The position numbers and the translations under genes are program-made. Positions 1 to 11,611 of a stretch of 64,000 bases of DNA are shown here, in pieces. The stretch is from Rhinopithecus roxellana (Eukaryota > Chordata > Mammalia > Primates > Cercopithecidae). Under the pieces are notes generated by a model that saw only the letters and a program-made list of their open reading frames with translations, was not told where the DNA came from and ran no database searches. The number at the start of each line of letters is the position of its first letter. Position 1 is the first letter of the stretch. The stretch is taken from the NCBI RefSeq assembly GCF_007565055.1, contig NC_044559.1, positions 37,559,546 through 37,623,545 on the forward strand. Direction: 5' to 3'.

Positions 1-605
1 ATTTTCCAAGTTGAATCTCAGTTTACTCTCCTTCTCATCATTTCATTGGGCAGCCTGTAACTTGTTTTTCCTTTATTATTTGACCATGGCTCCTTCTGTT
101 AGCTCACTTTTTTCCCTACATTAGTGCTGAGAGGTAAATAAATGGACTGGTTATATGTTATTCTAAGCTAAAATAACACCTGTTTTTCTAGAATGACTAA
201 ATGATCTTGCTGGGTTAGCAGTGAGTGAAGAACTATTGCTAATTTTCTGTTTTTGACCTTACTGTGAGTTAGACAAGCTGTTCATTGAAAAAGTATGGGC
301 AGGTAATTTCTTCATATTTATTTGCCAGGCAACCCTAATGGGCTTTGTGGTCACAAAACCCTTTCAGCCACAAGGATATATATACTTGAAATTGTGGAAT
401 AAAAATACAACCACACTGAAAATGTGACTCATTTAAACACAGATTACCCAGTTTTAAAAATAAATTGTATGTGTGCATTTATGACCTTTCCTCAATTGTT
501 ATTGATGTAAGCTTTTCAGCGGTTTACATTGGAAATATATCCTGGAAACCTCTCTTTTCTTGTTCCTTTTCTATGGAATTACAGGAAAAAGCAAACATTT
601 ACCTA
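1..605. other. Intergenic, nothing recognised
   Basis: AT-rich sequence without a convincing gene, RNA gene or repeat that I can name. Confidence 0.5.
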
Positions 606-620
606 TAAAAGGGCATTTAT

Positions 621-622
621 TT

Positions 623-661
<39 letters not shown>

Positions 662-950
662 TTTTTTTTTGAGGCGGAGTCTCGCTCTGTCGCCCGGACT
701 GGAGTGCAGTGGCCGGATCTCAGCTCACTGCAAGCTCCGCCTCCCGGGTTCCCGCCATTCTCCTGCCTCAGCCTCCCGAGTAGCTGGGACTACAGGCGCC
801 GCCACCTCGCCCGGCTAGTTTTTGTATGTTTTAGTAGAGACGGGGTTTCACTGTGTTAGCCAGGATGGTCTCGATCTCCTGACCTCGTGATCCGCCCGTC
901 TCGGCCTCCCAAAGTGCTGGGATTACAGGCTTGAGCCACCGCGCCCGGCC
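621..950 (-). mobile_element. AluY, Old World monkey type
   Basis: Complete antisense Alu with a (TTTA)n tail. Perfect 15-bp target duplication TAAAAGGGCATTTAT at 606-620 and 951-965. Confidence 0.95.
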
Positions 951-1107
951 TAAAAGGGCATTTATACTCTGGCATGATATACAAAACCTCCTGGAGCTAC
1001 TTGGTGAATTGAAAAATGTGCTGTACTTAATTAGGTAATGGTAAATGTTCTTTTAATATATAAAATGTATTTCATATCTATTTATTTATATTCGTATTAA
1101 ATTGAGA

Positions 1108-1437
1108 TATAGTTGTCCCTTGATAGCCTCAGGGATTGGTTTCAGGCTTCCTCCACCCAGGATATCAAAATCCTCAGATGCTCAATTCCCTTATATAAAA
1201 TGGTATGGTATTTGCATACAACCTACATATATCTTCCAGCATACTTTAAATCATCTCTAGATTACTCAAAATACTTAACATAAGGTCAATGCTATGTAAG
1301 TAGTTGCTATGTTTTATTGCTTTTATTTATATTATTTTTATTGTTGTATTGTCACTTTGTTTTTTTCTCAAATATTTTCTATCTGCAGTTTGTTGAATCT
1401 GCAGATGTGGCACTGACCAACATGAAGAGCTGACTGT
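1108..1437 (+). mobile_element. MER2-like (pogo/Tigger) DNA transposon
   Basis: Terminal parts resemble MER2: an opening 'agttgtccctt' with 'cagatgctcaa', and a closing 'gaatctgcagatgtgg' with 'gagctgactgta'. Diverged and non-coding. Confidence 0.65.
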
Positions 1438-1490
1438 ATTACCATGGCACTGAAATTTCTGAGTTAAAGCCCCCTAAAAATATCACTGTT

Positions 1491-1798
1491 AGACGGGGCA
1501 TGATGGCTCACGCCTGTAATCCCAACACTTTGGGAGGCCGAGGTGGGCGGATCAGGAGGTCACGAGATGGAGACCATCCTGGCTAATACAGTGAAACCCC
1601 GTCTCTACTAAGAATACAAAAAATTAGCCAGGCGTGGTGGCAGGTGCTTGTAGTCCCAGCTACTCCAGAGGCTGAGGCAGGAGAATGGTGTGAACCCAGG
1701 AGGCAGAGCTTGCAATGAGCCAAGATCACACCACTGCACTCCAGCCTGGGCAACAGAGCGTGACTCTGTCTCAAAAAAAAAAAAAAAAGAAAGAAAAG
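1491..1798 (+). mobile_element. Alu (S/Y-like)
   Basis: Full-length sense Alu with an A-rich tail. Target duplication ATCACTGTTA on both sides. Confidence 0.9.
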
Positions 1799-1829
1799 AT
1801 CACTGTTAAACATCCTTTGAGAATGGAGG

Positions 1830-2060
1830 ATTTTAGGTATAATTTACATATAACAATGCATGCAAAACATAAACGTCCAGATGGGTGCATTTTTATGTAT
1901 AATGTGTAACATCTCTCCAGATCAAGATGTCAAGCATTTCCATCACCCTAGAGAGTTCCCTCAGGTTCATATCCAGACAGCCCTTCCCCATTCAAAGGTA
2001 AGCACTTTTCTGACTTTAATCATCATAAGGTACTTTTTCCTGTTCTAAACCTTTGTATCA
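1830..2060 (-). mobile_element. Old L1 (L1M) fragment, antisense
   Basis: Resembles the antisense 3' end of mammalian L1M elements (attcacatac...catcaccctagagagttccct pattern, diverged). Confidence 0.5.
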
Positions 2061-2099
2061 TAAGAGTCATACAATATTATTACAAATATTTTTAAGTTT

Positions 2100-2695
2100 A
2101 AAAAATTGAATTATTTTACAAGATTGCCACATGACCCAGCAATTCCACTTCTGAGTATATACCCCAAAGAAGTGAAAGCAGAAACTCAGTCAGATATTTA
2201 TACCCACATTCTTAGCAGCATTACTTGCAAGAGCCAAAAATGTGGAAATGACCCAAATGTCCATCAGTGAATGAATACATAAATAAAATGTGGTATAGAC
2301 ATACTACAGATTATTACTCAGCCTTAAAAAGGAAAGAAATTCTGACACATGCTACAGAATGAAAGAAATTTGAGGACATTGTGCTGAGTGAAATCAATCA
2401 GTCATCAAAGAACAAATATTATATGATTCCATTGATATGGGGTACCTAATCAATCAAACTCATAGAAATGAAAGATGGGTGGTTATTGCCAGGGGTTGTG
2501 ATGAGGAAAGAATGGGGAGTGATTGTTTAATGGGTAACGAGTTTCCCATTTGCAAGATGAAAGAATTTTAGAGAAGGGTGGTAGTGATGGTTGCATGTAT
2601 GTGAATGTACTTAATTACCACTAAACTGTAAACTTATTAATAGTTAAGGTGGTACATTTTACGTTGTGTATTTTACCATAATTTTAAAAAGTGAA
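2100..2695 (+). mobile_element. L1M 3' end, sense
   Basis: Contains the end of L1 ORF2 and the 3' UTR in degraded form (gacccagcaattccac, caaatgtccatcagtg, attactcagcc). Confidence 0.8.
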
Positions 2696-4033
2696 TTATT
2701 TCAGTTATTTTTTCATTTTTAAAGCATCTATTTGTGGACACACTGACAGATAAATGCAAACACAGGCATACTGCACTTAATTGAGCTTCACTTTATTGCA
2801 CTTTGCAAATAATTGCAATTTTTACAAATTGCAGGTTTGTGGCAACACTGTGTTGAGCAAATTTATCAGTGCCATTTCTTCCAATAGTATTTGCTCTATA
2901 GCAGGTGTCTCTGTGTCATATTTTGGTAATTCTCTCAATATTTCAAACTGTTCCATTATTATTATATCTGTTGTGATAATCTGTGATCAGTGACCTTTGA
3001 TGTTACTATTATAATTGATTTGGGGTGCCGCCAAAAACCATGCCCGTAGAAGATGGTGAACTTAGTCAATGTTGAGTGCATTCTGATGCTTCATGCAGTG
3101 GCCATTCCTGTATCTCCCTCTCTTCTTGGGCCTCGCTATTCCCTGAGACACAACAATATTGAAATTAGGCCAATTAATACCCTTCCAATGACTTCTGAGT
3201 GTTGAAGTGCAAGGAAGAGTTGAACATCTCTCACTTTGAATCAAAAGCTAGAAATGATTGAGCTTAGTGAAGAAGGCATGTTGAAAGCCAAGATAGGCCA
3301 AAAGGTAGGAGTCTTACACAAAACAGCCAAGCTTTGAATGCCAAGGAAATGTTCTTGATGAAAATTAAAAGTGCTACTCTAGTGAACACATAAATTATAA
3401 GAAAGTGAAATAGCCTATTGCTGATACAGAGAAAGTTTGAGTGTTCTAGAGAGAAAATCAAAACAGCCACAACATTGCTTTAAACCAAAGCCTAATCCAG
3501 AGCAAGGCCCTAACTCTCTTCAATTCTGCAAAGGCTGAGAGAGGGAAGGAAGCTGCAGAAGAAACCACTGAAGCTAGCAGAGGTTCACTCATGAAATTTA
3601 AGGAAAGAGGATGTCTCCATAACATAAAAGTGCAAGGTGAAGCAACAAGTGTAGATGTAGAAACTTCAGCAAGTTATCCAGAAGATCTGGTGAAAATAAT
3701 TGATGAAGGTGGCTACATTAAACGACAAATTTTCAATTTATAAATGGAACAGCCTTCTATTGGAAGAAGATGCCATCTAGGACTTTCATAGCTAGAGAGG
3801 AGTCAATACCTGGCTTTAAAGCTTCAAAGGATAGGCTGACTCTCTTGTTAGAGGCTAATGCAGCTGGTGACTTGAAATTAAAGCCAATGCTCGTTTACCA
3901 TTCCAAAAATCCTAGGCCCTTATGAATTATACTAAATTTACTCTGCTTGTGTTCTAAAAATGAAAAAACAAAGCTTGTGTGTAAATAGCACATCTGTTTA
4001 CAGCATGGTTTATTTAATATTTTAAGCCCTCTG

Positions 4034-4474
4034 TTGAGACCTACTGCTCAGAAAAAAAACATTCTTTTCAAAATATTACTGCTCATTGACAATGCACCTG
4101 GTTACCCAAGAGCTCTGATGGAGATATACAAGAAGATTAATGTTTTCTTACCTGCTAACACAATATCCATTCTTCAGCCCTTAGATCAAAAAGTAATTTC
4201 AATTTTCAGGTCTTATTATTTAAGAAATACATTTCATAAGGATATAGTTGTCATGGATAGTGATTCCTTTAATGGATCTTGGCAAAGTAAATTGAAAACC
4301 TTCTGGAAAGAACTCACCATTCTAGATGCCATTAAGAACATCCATGTGCATGAGAGAAGGTCAAAATATCAACATTATGAGGAATTCAGAAGTTTATTTC
4401 AGTCCTCACAGATGACTTGGAGGGGTTCAACTTTCAGAGGAGGAAATAACTGCAGATGTGGTGGAAATAGCTAG
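4034..4474 (+). pseudogene. Tigger1 transposase remnant
   Basis: This open stretch within Tigger1 corresponds to the C-terminal half of a pogo-type DDE transposase. The catalytic-region DNAPG motif and the downstream ANTISILQPLDQ block are recognisable. There is no intact N-terminal CENP-B-like DNA-binding region in frame, so it cannot encode a working transposase. It is a domesticated-looking length only by chance. Confidence 0.8.
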
Positions 4475-4640
4475 AGAACTAGAATTAGAGTGGAGCCTGA
4501 CAATGTGATTTAATTGCTGCAGTCTCTTGCTCAAACTTGAACGAATCAGGAATTTCTTATAGATGAGCAAAGAAAGTGGTTTCTTGAGATGAAATCTACT
4601 CCTGGTACATGTGTTGTGAACAGTGTTGAAATGATAACAG

Positions 4641-5325
4641 GCCGGGCGCGGTGGCTCACGCCTGTAATCCCAGCACTTTGGGAGACCGAGGCAGGTGGAT
4701 CATGAGGTCAGGAGATCGAGACTATCCTGGCTAACATGGTGACACCCTGTCTCTACTAAAAATACAGGACCAAGAGTAGGGAGGATGGCATTGCAATGCG
4801 AAAGAAACTTTTTAATCCTCCAGAGGAATCTGAAAAGTAAATTGCATTTTCACTGGATGCCTTGGCTGAGAGAAGACCTAAAGACTCTGGGTTGATACCT
4901 GAAAGAATCCTGTCTTATTTGGTCTCCATAATCCTTTGAATGGAAGGTGACCTGTGAGAGATTGAACCGTGGAGAAATATGAAAACCCTGGATTCTGAGT
5001 GCTTGTTGGGCAGGGCGTTTAGTACCGTCTCCCCTTTACCAGCAAACCTGACTTCACCATGTTTCTTCTGTTTGCCTACAACCAGTTAATATCTGAGTAA
5101 CTTATCTCCTTCAATAAAATAATTTATTTAAATAAAAAAAAAAATACAAAAAACTAGCCGGGTGGGGCGTTGGGAGCCTGTAGTCCCAGCTACTCGGGAG
5201 ACTGAGGCAAGAGAATGGCGTGAACCCAGGAAGCGGAGGTTGCAGTGAGCTGAGATCGTGCCACTGCACTCCAGCTTGGGTGACAGAGCAAGACTCCGTC
5301 TCAAAAAAAAAAAAAAAAAAAAAAA
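4641..5325 (+). mobile_element. AluY inside Tigger1, split by a retrocopy
   Basis: The left part of the Alu is 4641-4766 and the right part 5149-5325, with the A-tail to about 5325. Target duplication AATGATAACA / AATGACAACA flanks it within Tigger1. The break at 4767 is filled by a processed retrocopy. Confidence 0.9.
4767..5139 (+). pseudogene. Processed retrocopy of an unidentified mRNA 3' end
   Basis: A 370-bp block unlike Alu splits the Alu between two copies of AAAAATACA, its target duplication. It ends with AATAAA at 5113-5118 and a poly(A) run, the marks of L1-mediated mRNA retrotransposition, and is 5'-truncated. Its first 72 bases (4769-4840) read as a plausible protein C-terminus of 23 residues ending NPPEESEK then TAA. 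A 3' UTR-like stretch follows. I could not name the parent gene. Confidence 0.8.
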
Positions 5326-5841
5326 TGACAACAAAGAATTTAGAATATTGCGTAAACTGAGTTGATAATGCAGCAGCAGAGTTTGAGAGGACTGCTAGAA
5401 TTGGAAAACGTTTTACTGTGGGTAAAATGCTATCAAACATCATTGTATACTAGAGAAATATTTTGTGAAAGGAAGAGTCAATTGATGCAGCAAACTTCAT
5501 TGTTGTCTTATTTTAAGGTATTAGCCACAGCCTCCCACCTTTGCCAACCACTACCCTGATCAGTCAGTGACCAACACTGGGACAAGATCTCCAGCAGCAA
5601 AAAGATTATGACTCACTGAAGGTTCAGATGATCATTAGCATTTTTTAGCAACAAGGTATTTTTAAATTACAGGATGCACATTGGTTTTTTAGACATAATA
5701 CTGTTGCACCCTTACAGTGTAGCAAACACATAACTTTTATACACACTGGGAAGCAAAAAAATACTTTGGACTCCCTCTATTGCCATGGTCCCAGTGTTTC
5801 CAAGGTATGCCTGTACTTATGTCTGTGTTGAAAGAGATGTT

Positions 5842-6147
5842 TTTTGTTTTTGTTTTTGTTTTTGTTTTGAGGCGGAGTCTCGCTCTGTCGCCCGGGCTGG
5901 AGTGCAGTGGCCGGATCTCAGCTCACTGCAAGCTCCGCCTCCCGGATTTACGCCATTCTCCTGCCTCAGCCTCCCGAGTAGCTGGGACTACAGGCGCCCG
6001 CCACCTCGCCCGGCTGGTTTTTGTATTTTTATTAAAGACGGGGTTTCACCGTCTTAGCCAGGATGGTCTCGATCTCCTGACCTCGTGATCCGCCCGTCTC
6101 GGCCTCCCAAAGTGCTGGGATTACAGGCTTGAGCCACCGCGCCCAGC
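5842..6147 (-). mobile_element. AluY, Old World monkey type
   Basis: Antisense with a (TTTTTG)n tail. Perfect 12-bp target duplication GAAAGAGATGTT at 5830-5841 and 6148-6159. Confidence 0.95.
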
Positions 6148-6177
6148 GAAAGAGATGTTATATAAAAATCTTTGTGT

Positions 6178-6455
6178 CCAGGTTAAGTGGTTCATGCCTG
6201 TAATCCCAACACTGAGGCAGGAGGAGTTTGAGGCCAGGAGTTTGAGACCAACTTGGGCAACATAGCAAGACCCTATCTCTAAAAAAAAAAAAAAATAGCC
6301 AGGCATGGTAGTGCCTGCCTGCTACTTGGGAGGCTGAGGTGGGAGGACTGCCTAAGCCCAAGAGTTTGAGGTTGCAGTGAGCTATGATCATGCCACTGCA
6401 CTCCAGCCTGGGTGACAAAGTGAGACCCTGCCTCTAAAATTATAAATAAATAAAA
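6178..6455 (+). mobile_element. Old Alu (AluJ-like)
   Basis: Sense, diverged, with a shortened left arm and an A-rich linker. 'gaggccaggagtttgagacc' wording typical of AluJ. Confidence 0.85.
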
Positions 6456-7190
6456 ACTTTTAAAAGCTTTTGTAAAGTGCCAAAATATATGATTTCAAAT
6501 TATTTAATGGATAAAACTGAATATACTGAGTATTTTCCTTTGATAACTATTTTCATAGTTTTAGAAACTCGAAAGAATTGCTCATATTGTTTTGCTCATA
6601 AGTAGCACTTGCATCCAGGGAACCCTCAAACTCAAGCCAGAGATGGAAATGCTCAGACATGGATGAAAAGGAAAAACTTCTGGTCACAACGGGAACCTTA
6701 AGTTCTCAAGGTAAAGCCTAGGCCAATTAATGAACTGAATGAATTAATGGCTATGGTCATCTATCTTGAATGGTAAAAATGAGTCTGAAAGTATGACTGA
6801 TCTGAGAAGTGGCAGGAAAAAAACAGCTTACTTCCTTAGAAAAGCATTCCTGCCACCCATGCAGAAGTGAAATTGTTGAAGCACTGGTTTGGATGATTGT
6901 ATGTGGGGTCCTGGGAGAAAAGCCAGAGGGGAAGAAATACCTGCTATGAACTTAATTTTAACTCATCATGGACCATTTGACAAAGTCACATTCTGGAAAA
7001 CTGTTATCCTTGAAATTCATTTTGGGAGGTTTTTCCAAAGACCCCTGTGTGGGAAAGATATTAACACCTGCTTACCTAATGATCACAAAAACAATTTTCA
7101 AGGAAAACTACTAATTAGTCTTATATTTTATGCCTGTATATTTTATGTAATCAACAAAAAGCTAAACATGCAACTTTAAAAATTTTATGA
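6456..7190. other. Intergenic, no gene recognised
   Basis: No named repeat or gene seen. A 96-codon open stretch at 6889-7179 has no recognisable motif and is probably chance. Confidence 0.5.
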
Positions 7191-7194
7191 CACC

Positions 7195-7480
7195 ACAATC
7201 TAATCTTGATATTTACTCACCAGAAATTATGATCCCATTCTCACCAAAAGATATGTTCAAAAATGTTATAGTGGCTTTATTTTAATAGCTCAAAATCAGA
7301 AACAACCCATATCTATCAGTAATAGGTGGCTAAATAAATTGTGGTATATTCATGCAATGAAATACTACATAGCATCGAGAAGAAGCATCTAATTAATATG
7401 CACAACAGCAGGAATGATTTTCATAGACATGATATCGAGTGAAAACTGTCAGACACAAAAGAGCACAAATCATATGATCT
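7195..7480 (+). mobile_element. L1M 3' fragment, sense
   Basis: A degraded L1 3'-end pattern is visible (aaatactacatagcat, gaatgattttcatagac). Confidence 0.6.
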
Positions 7481-8271
7481 TTAGAATCAGTAAACTCAAG
7501 TATTGTGTTATATAATTTAATGTTAATTGATTTATTATGTTGATATTATTCTTTTTTTAGTTGATATTGCTCTTGTTCTCCCATTTAGCAAATATGTTCC
7601 ATTATTAGTTGCTTTTTTTTTCCCTATGAAATAGGGATTTTAATAGCACCTGCCTCATGGGGTTAGTTTTTAAAATCAACTTTGTGATAAACTTTATTAT
7701 TTAAAATAAATGGCACCTATTTAAAGTATCCAATCTGATGAAGTTCAAAAACAGATAAAAGTAATAATCAAAGGTGATACAGGTTTCAGAATCGTGACTC
7801 CTGGGAGTGGTTACTGACCTCCTAAGGAGGTCTTCTCATTGTTAGAATTTTCTATATCTTTATCTCAGTGATAGTTACATGGGTGTATACATGCATAGAA
7901 ATTAATCAAGGGATGCATTTAATATTTGGGTACTTTACTGTACTTAGTCCTTAATTTTAAAATACGTTAATTTAAAAAAAATCTAGATGGCTTTAGATGA
8001 GATTTTATATTTAGAGATCTTTAGAATAAGTAAACTCGAGTGCCACGTTATATAATTTAATTTTAATTAGTGTATTATGTTATTTTTAAGTTGATACTAT
8101 TCTTATCCTCTCATTTAATAAATATATTCCATTATTATTTGCTTTTTTCTATGAAATAGGGATTTTAATAGCACCTGCCTCATGGGGTTATTTTTTAAAA
8201 TCAACTTTGTTATAAACTTTATTTAAAATAAATGGCACCCATTTAAAGTGTCCAATCTGATGAGTTCACAC
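7474..8271 (+). repeat. Local tandem duplication, two ~260-bp units
   Basis: 7474-7745 and 8017-8271 align along their length in the same orientation, 543 bp apart. They share 'gatctttagaat', a 19-base identical run GAAATAGGGATTTTAATAG, 'cacctgcctcatggggtta' and 'aataaatggcacc'. My hand estimate is about 85-88% identity. Confidence 0.85.
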
Positions 8272-8620
8272 AGTGTGCTAGCCTGTGAAACCATCACCAT
8301 GATCGAGGTTGACCCCCAGGAGTCTCCTCTTGCCCCTTTGCAGTCCATTTTTTCCTCCACCTGGTTTCAGGCAACCTCAATTTTCTTTTGGTGCAAAAAG
8401 ATCCTTTTCCATTGTCTAGGATTGTAGATAAATCGAATTGCGGTGCATAGTCTTATATGTCTGGCTCCTTTCACCCAGCATCATGCTTTCAAGACGTGTC
8501 CATGTTGTTGCATTTCACAATAGGCCACGCCTTTGTATTGCAGAGTGTTATTCCATTGCATGAATGTGCCACATTTGTTCATCGGCTCACCTGTTGACAG
8601 ACTTTTTGGAGAAGCCAGGG
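8225..8620 (-). mobile_element. L1M fragment, antisense
   Basis: Resembles the antisense L1M 3' region (accatcaccatgat, tttcacccagcatcatg, catgttgttgcatttca). Confidence 0.7.
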
Positions 8621-8819
8621 ACATCATGGAAGAACAGAGGTGTGTGGCAGTAGGAACATAGTTCCACCTAATGGTGAAGAAAATGGCTGTCCTACCTGCA
8701 GTATTACCCAAAAGTCAGGTGTATGGGACTTTTCCCAGGACTAGAGAATCAGAGGTAAAATTACTTACTGTAGATGGTGGATACATGGATAGGTAGAGAT
8801 AGAGAATACTGTTATATTA

Positions 8820-8960
8820 GAGAATAGTGGAGAAAGCATTGAGCTGGGGCTTAGGGCGCCTGGCTCTGCCCCCACAGAGTAACTGGTGATCTTGTCCTGG
8901 GCAAACTATTTCCCCTCCTTGAGCCTCAGTTTCTCCATCTATAAAACTGAGGATATTTAT
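8820..8960 (-). mobile_element. MIR SINE
   Basis: The MIR core is recognisable from 'tgggcaaactatttcccctccttgagcctcagtttctccatctataaaa'-like wording, in a diverged copy. Confidence 0.75.
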
Positions 8961-11440
8961 GATTATTTATAAGACTCTTGCCCTTAAAATATAATATTTA
9001 CACAGAGTGTTTGTAAGTTATGTTATTATTCTTTTAAAAGTTTCCGTTCATCATTAACACTGTATGTTTCTATTTTTTATTTTGTTGACATTGTCTTCTG
9101 GTCATAGTTCTCTGCCTTATAAAGCTCTAATCGAATATCTGCATGCTTTTCTGTAAGACAACTTTCCACTGATGTACCATAGTGGTATAGATTCAAAAGA
9201 CTTTTTGATTCAAAAGAATATTGATTTTTCATCATTAAAAAAAAAAAAATTTCACATCCTTTCAATGTATTTAGTTGAGGGGGCCCTCTAGTGGAAGAAG
9301 GTGGACATAGCATGACAACAGTGGCTGTTTACACATTCAATAGCCAGTGATACATATTATTCATTTTAAAAAATCTATGCCTATATTACAGTAAAATTCT
9401 CAGTACTCAAGTTCTCACTCAGGTTGAACTTCTAGTTAGGATTCTGTATTAAAATGTATCAGAGACTACATATATAGGAATATGACATTTAATTTTTTAT
9501 CCCGATTATTGATTGTTACTGTTAGATTACCTTTGTGGTAAATTGATGAAATGTTATCTTATCCTCAAAATGTATTAAAGGAGAAAACACCTGGGTCCTG
9601 AATGATTTCTCACTTTTGTAGATGGTTCCTGCGTTTTTCAGGTGAAAAAGTTGAACACGTGTGTGGGCTGGAGCAAAGGCTGGTGGGAGGCAATGTGGCA
9701 TTTCTTATGAGTGTTTGCCAGGTAACTATATCCAAGTTACATGGGAACCCACAGGCTCTGCTCTCTGGAGTTTTTCCTAAAGCAATGCTCTAGGTGACAC
9801 AGTCACTCTCCCAGGAGCACTGACTTTACCCATTATTGAACAGAAAAATACTACGAATGACAACTATTTTTGGCTTCAGTCAGAAGCCAATTTGACCTCA
9901 TTTACTAGTCTTTTCTGGTTTTAAAATGTAAATATAGCTAAGGCAACTTAAGCAATTAATCTCATCTTTAAACGGATTTTCATGTGTTATCAGTGTCACT
10001 TCTGACAAATTGGTGTAATTCATCCAAAATATTAAATAAGTTGTGATATAAGAAACTCATGGAGTAAATGAAAAGCTAAACTTACTATAAGAAACAGATA
10101 TGCTTGAATTTCGTGGGGTTAAGTCATTATTCTCATTATTATTTTCTTGAAGAAATTCTTTCTAATAGCAAGTTCCTGCAATGATTCTTATTAAATTAAC
10201 TCCTTCATAGCAGAGGGACAAGATAATAACCCATGACAACTACCTTAAGAGTTAGGTGTACTGTTATTTTCTCATATGACTGTGAAGAAAAATGGCTAAG
10301 GAATAGTTGGAGTGTTTATATCTTCCTTTAATTGGACCCAAATCCCATTATTTCTCCGTAGATGTTATTGTCAGGTTATCTTGGCAAATCAAGGAGCCAG
10401 AGGTTCCCATTACATACACTATTTTATTACTGGCTCATTCTGGCACATTCTGAAACCGTTTACTCTCCAAAAGTGGGCACTGGTCTTCTGAGGTTCACAT
10501 CATTAGAGACCACTGGGCTCCCACTCTCCTGGGGAGGCTGGAAGAAAGGCAGATGAGGCCATCAGTCAACTCACAGCCTGTCCATCTGGCAGCACAGGGC
10601 AGAACAGGCAGCATATTTAACTTCAAATAGTTACATAGTCACCTGGGAGAGTGGTTCCCAGGTGTTTTCAGTACGGGAACACAGGATCCAGTTTTGAAGG
10701 TTTGACAGTGAGCATGATTGTGTTTTACTGATATCGATAGCGGGGTTGCCAGAACATGTTTCACACATAAATACTGAGACTCAAAAGTGCTTTGGGGACC
10801 TCATCTGCATCCACGCCCACTCAGTTGGCCATCCAGTGTCCCAGTTCCATGATGTAGTTTCAGTGGAATTAAACTTGTAGAGCTAGAAATTGTGTAGTTC
10901 TTCACAGCCAGCTTCCACTGCAATCACTCATAGATGCAGAGCTACCAGCTGGACTCCAGGTAGTGTCAATTACTCAAGAAGGAAGGAAAGGAGGTCAGAC
11001 CCCTCTGGTTCTTATTCCCTCAATAATGACATTAAAATGGTGTGGGCTACAGAATCCCTGGGCCATCTGTAGGCAACCGGGGGCACCTGTTATCTGCTAG
11101 GCAGTCTAACAAGGTCAACTTTGTAGATAAAAATCACATGGATGCAACTCCCATAATCCCCCAGTGGATGAGGGGCACTTCGGGAACCAGTAACCCTCTT
11201 CCTGTTACTTCCTCTCTGTGCTAATGTGTCTCTTATCTCTCTGTGGCTTTCCTAAAATTCATCAGTTCTTCAGGAAATTTGGTTGTCTTCAGATATCCCA
11301 GAAGAGATATTTGATATTTATAATTTCTAGCAGGTTATTTGCTGAAGAGGCGTTCTCCATCACAGCTGAGCTGCTTTTATGGAATCAGCATCTCCCACCT
11401 TTGGCATAATCTTAGTAATTGCCAGAGGAGGAAATAATCC
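8961..11440. other. Intergenic, mostly unique sequence
   Basis: No gene, RNA gene or confident repeat found. Short open stretches here lack recognisable motifs. Confidence 0.5.
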
Positions 11441-11611
11441 TCAGAGTCAAGCAGCCTTAGATATTTGCAGCAGCTGCCCTTTCTTGGGCATTTAGCAGGG
11501 GCTGTGATAAGCCCTTACATGCATTATTTTATATATTCCCCACAATAACTGTGATGAAGTTACCATTATTGCTCTTACTCTACAGAGTAAAACTGAGGTT
11601 TAGAGAGACAG
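11441..11611 (+). mobile_element. MIR fragment cut by an LTR
   Basis: Diverged MIR-like sequence ('cattatttt...ccattattgctctt...gagtaaaactgaggtttagagag') runs directly into the LTR12 start at 11612. Confidence 0.6.

Larger units (their letters stand above)
2763..5813 (+). mobile_element. Tigger1 DNA transposon, near full length, interrupted
   Basis: A pogo-superfamily element with terminal CAGGCATA at 2763 and TATGCCTG ending at 5813. Its transposase reading is spread over the + strand with stops and frameshifts. The stretch 4034-4474 is still open for 146 codons and shows a DDE-region motif (LLLIDNAPGYPRALMEIYKK). An Alu (4641-5325) interrupts the 3' part. Removing that insert leaves about 2.37 kb, close to the usual Tigger1 length. 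The transposase is dead. Confidence 0.92.

Noticed and set aside
6889..7179. 96-codon open stretch on the + strand
   Set aside because: No motif, no splice context and AT-rich composition; length is within chance for 64 kb in six frames.
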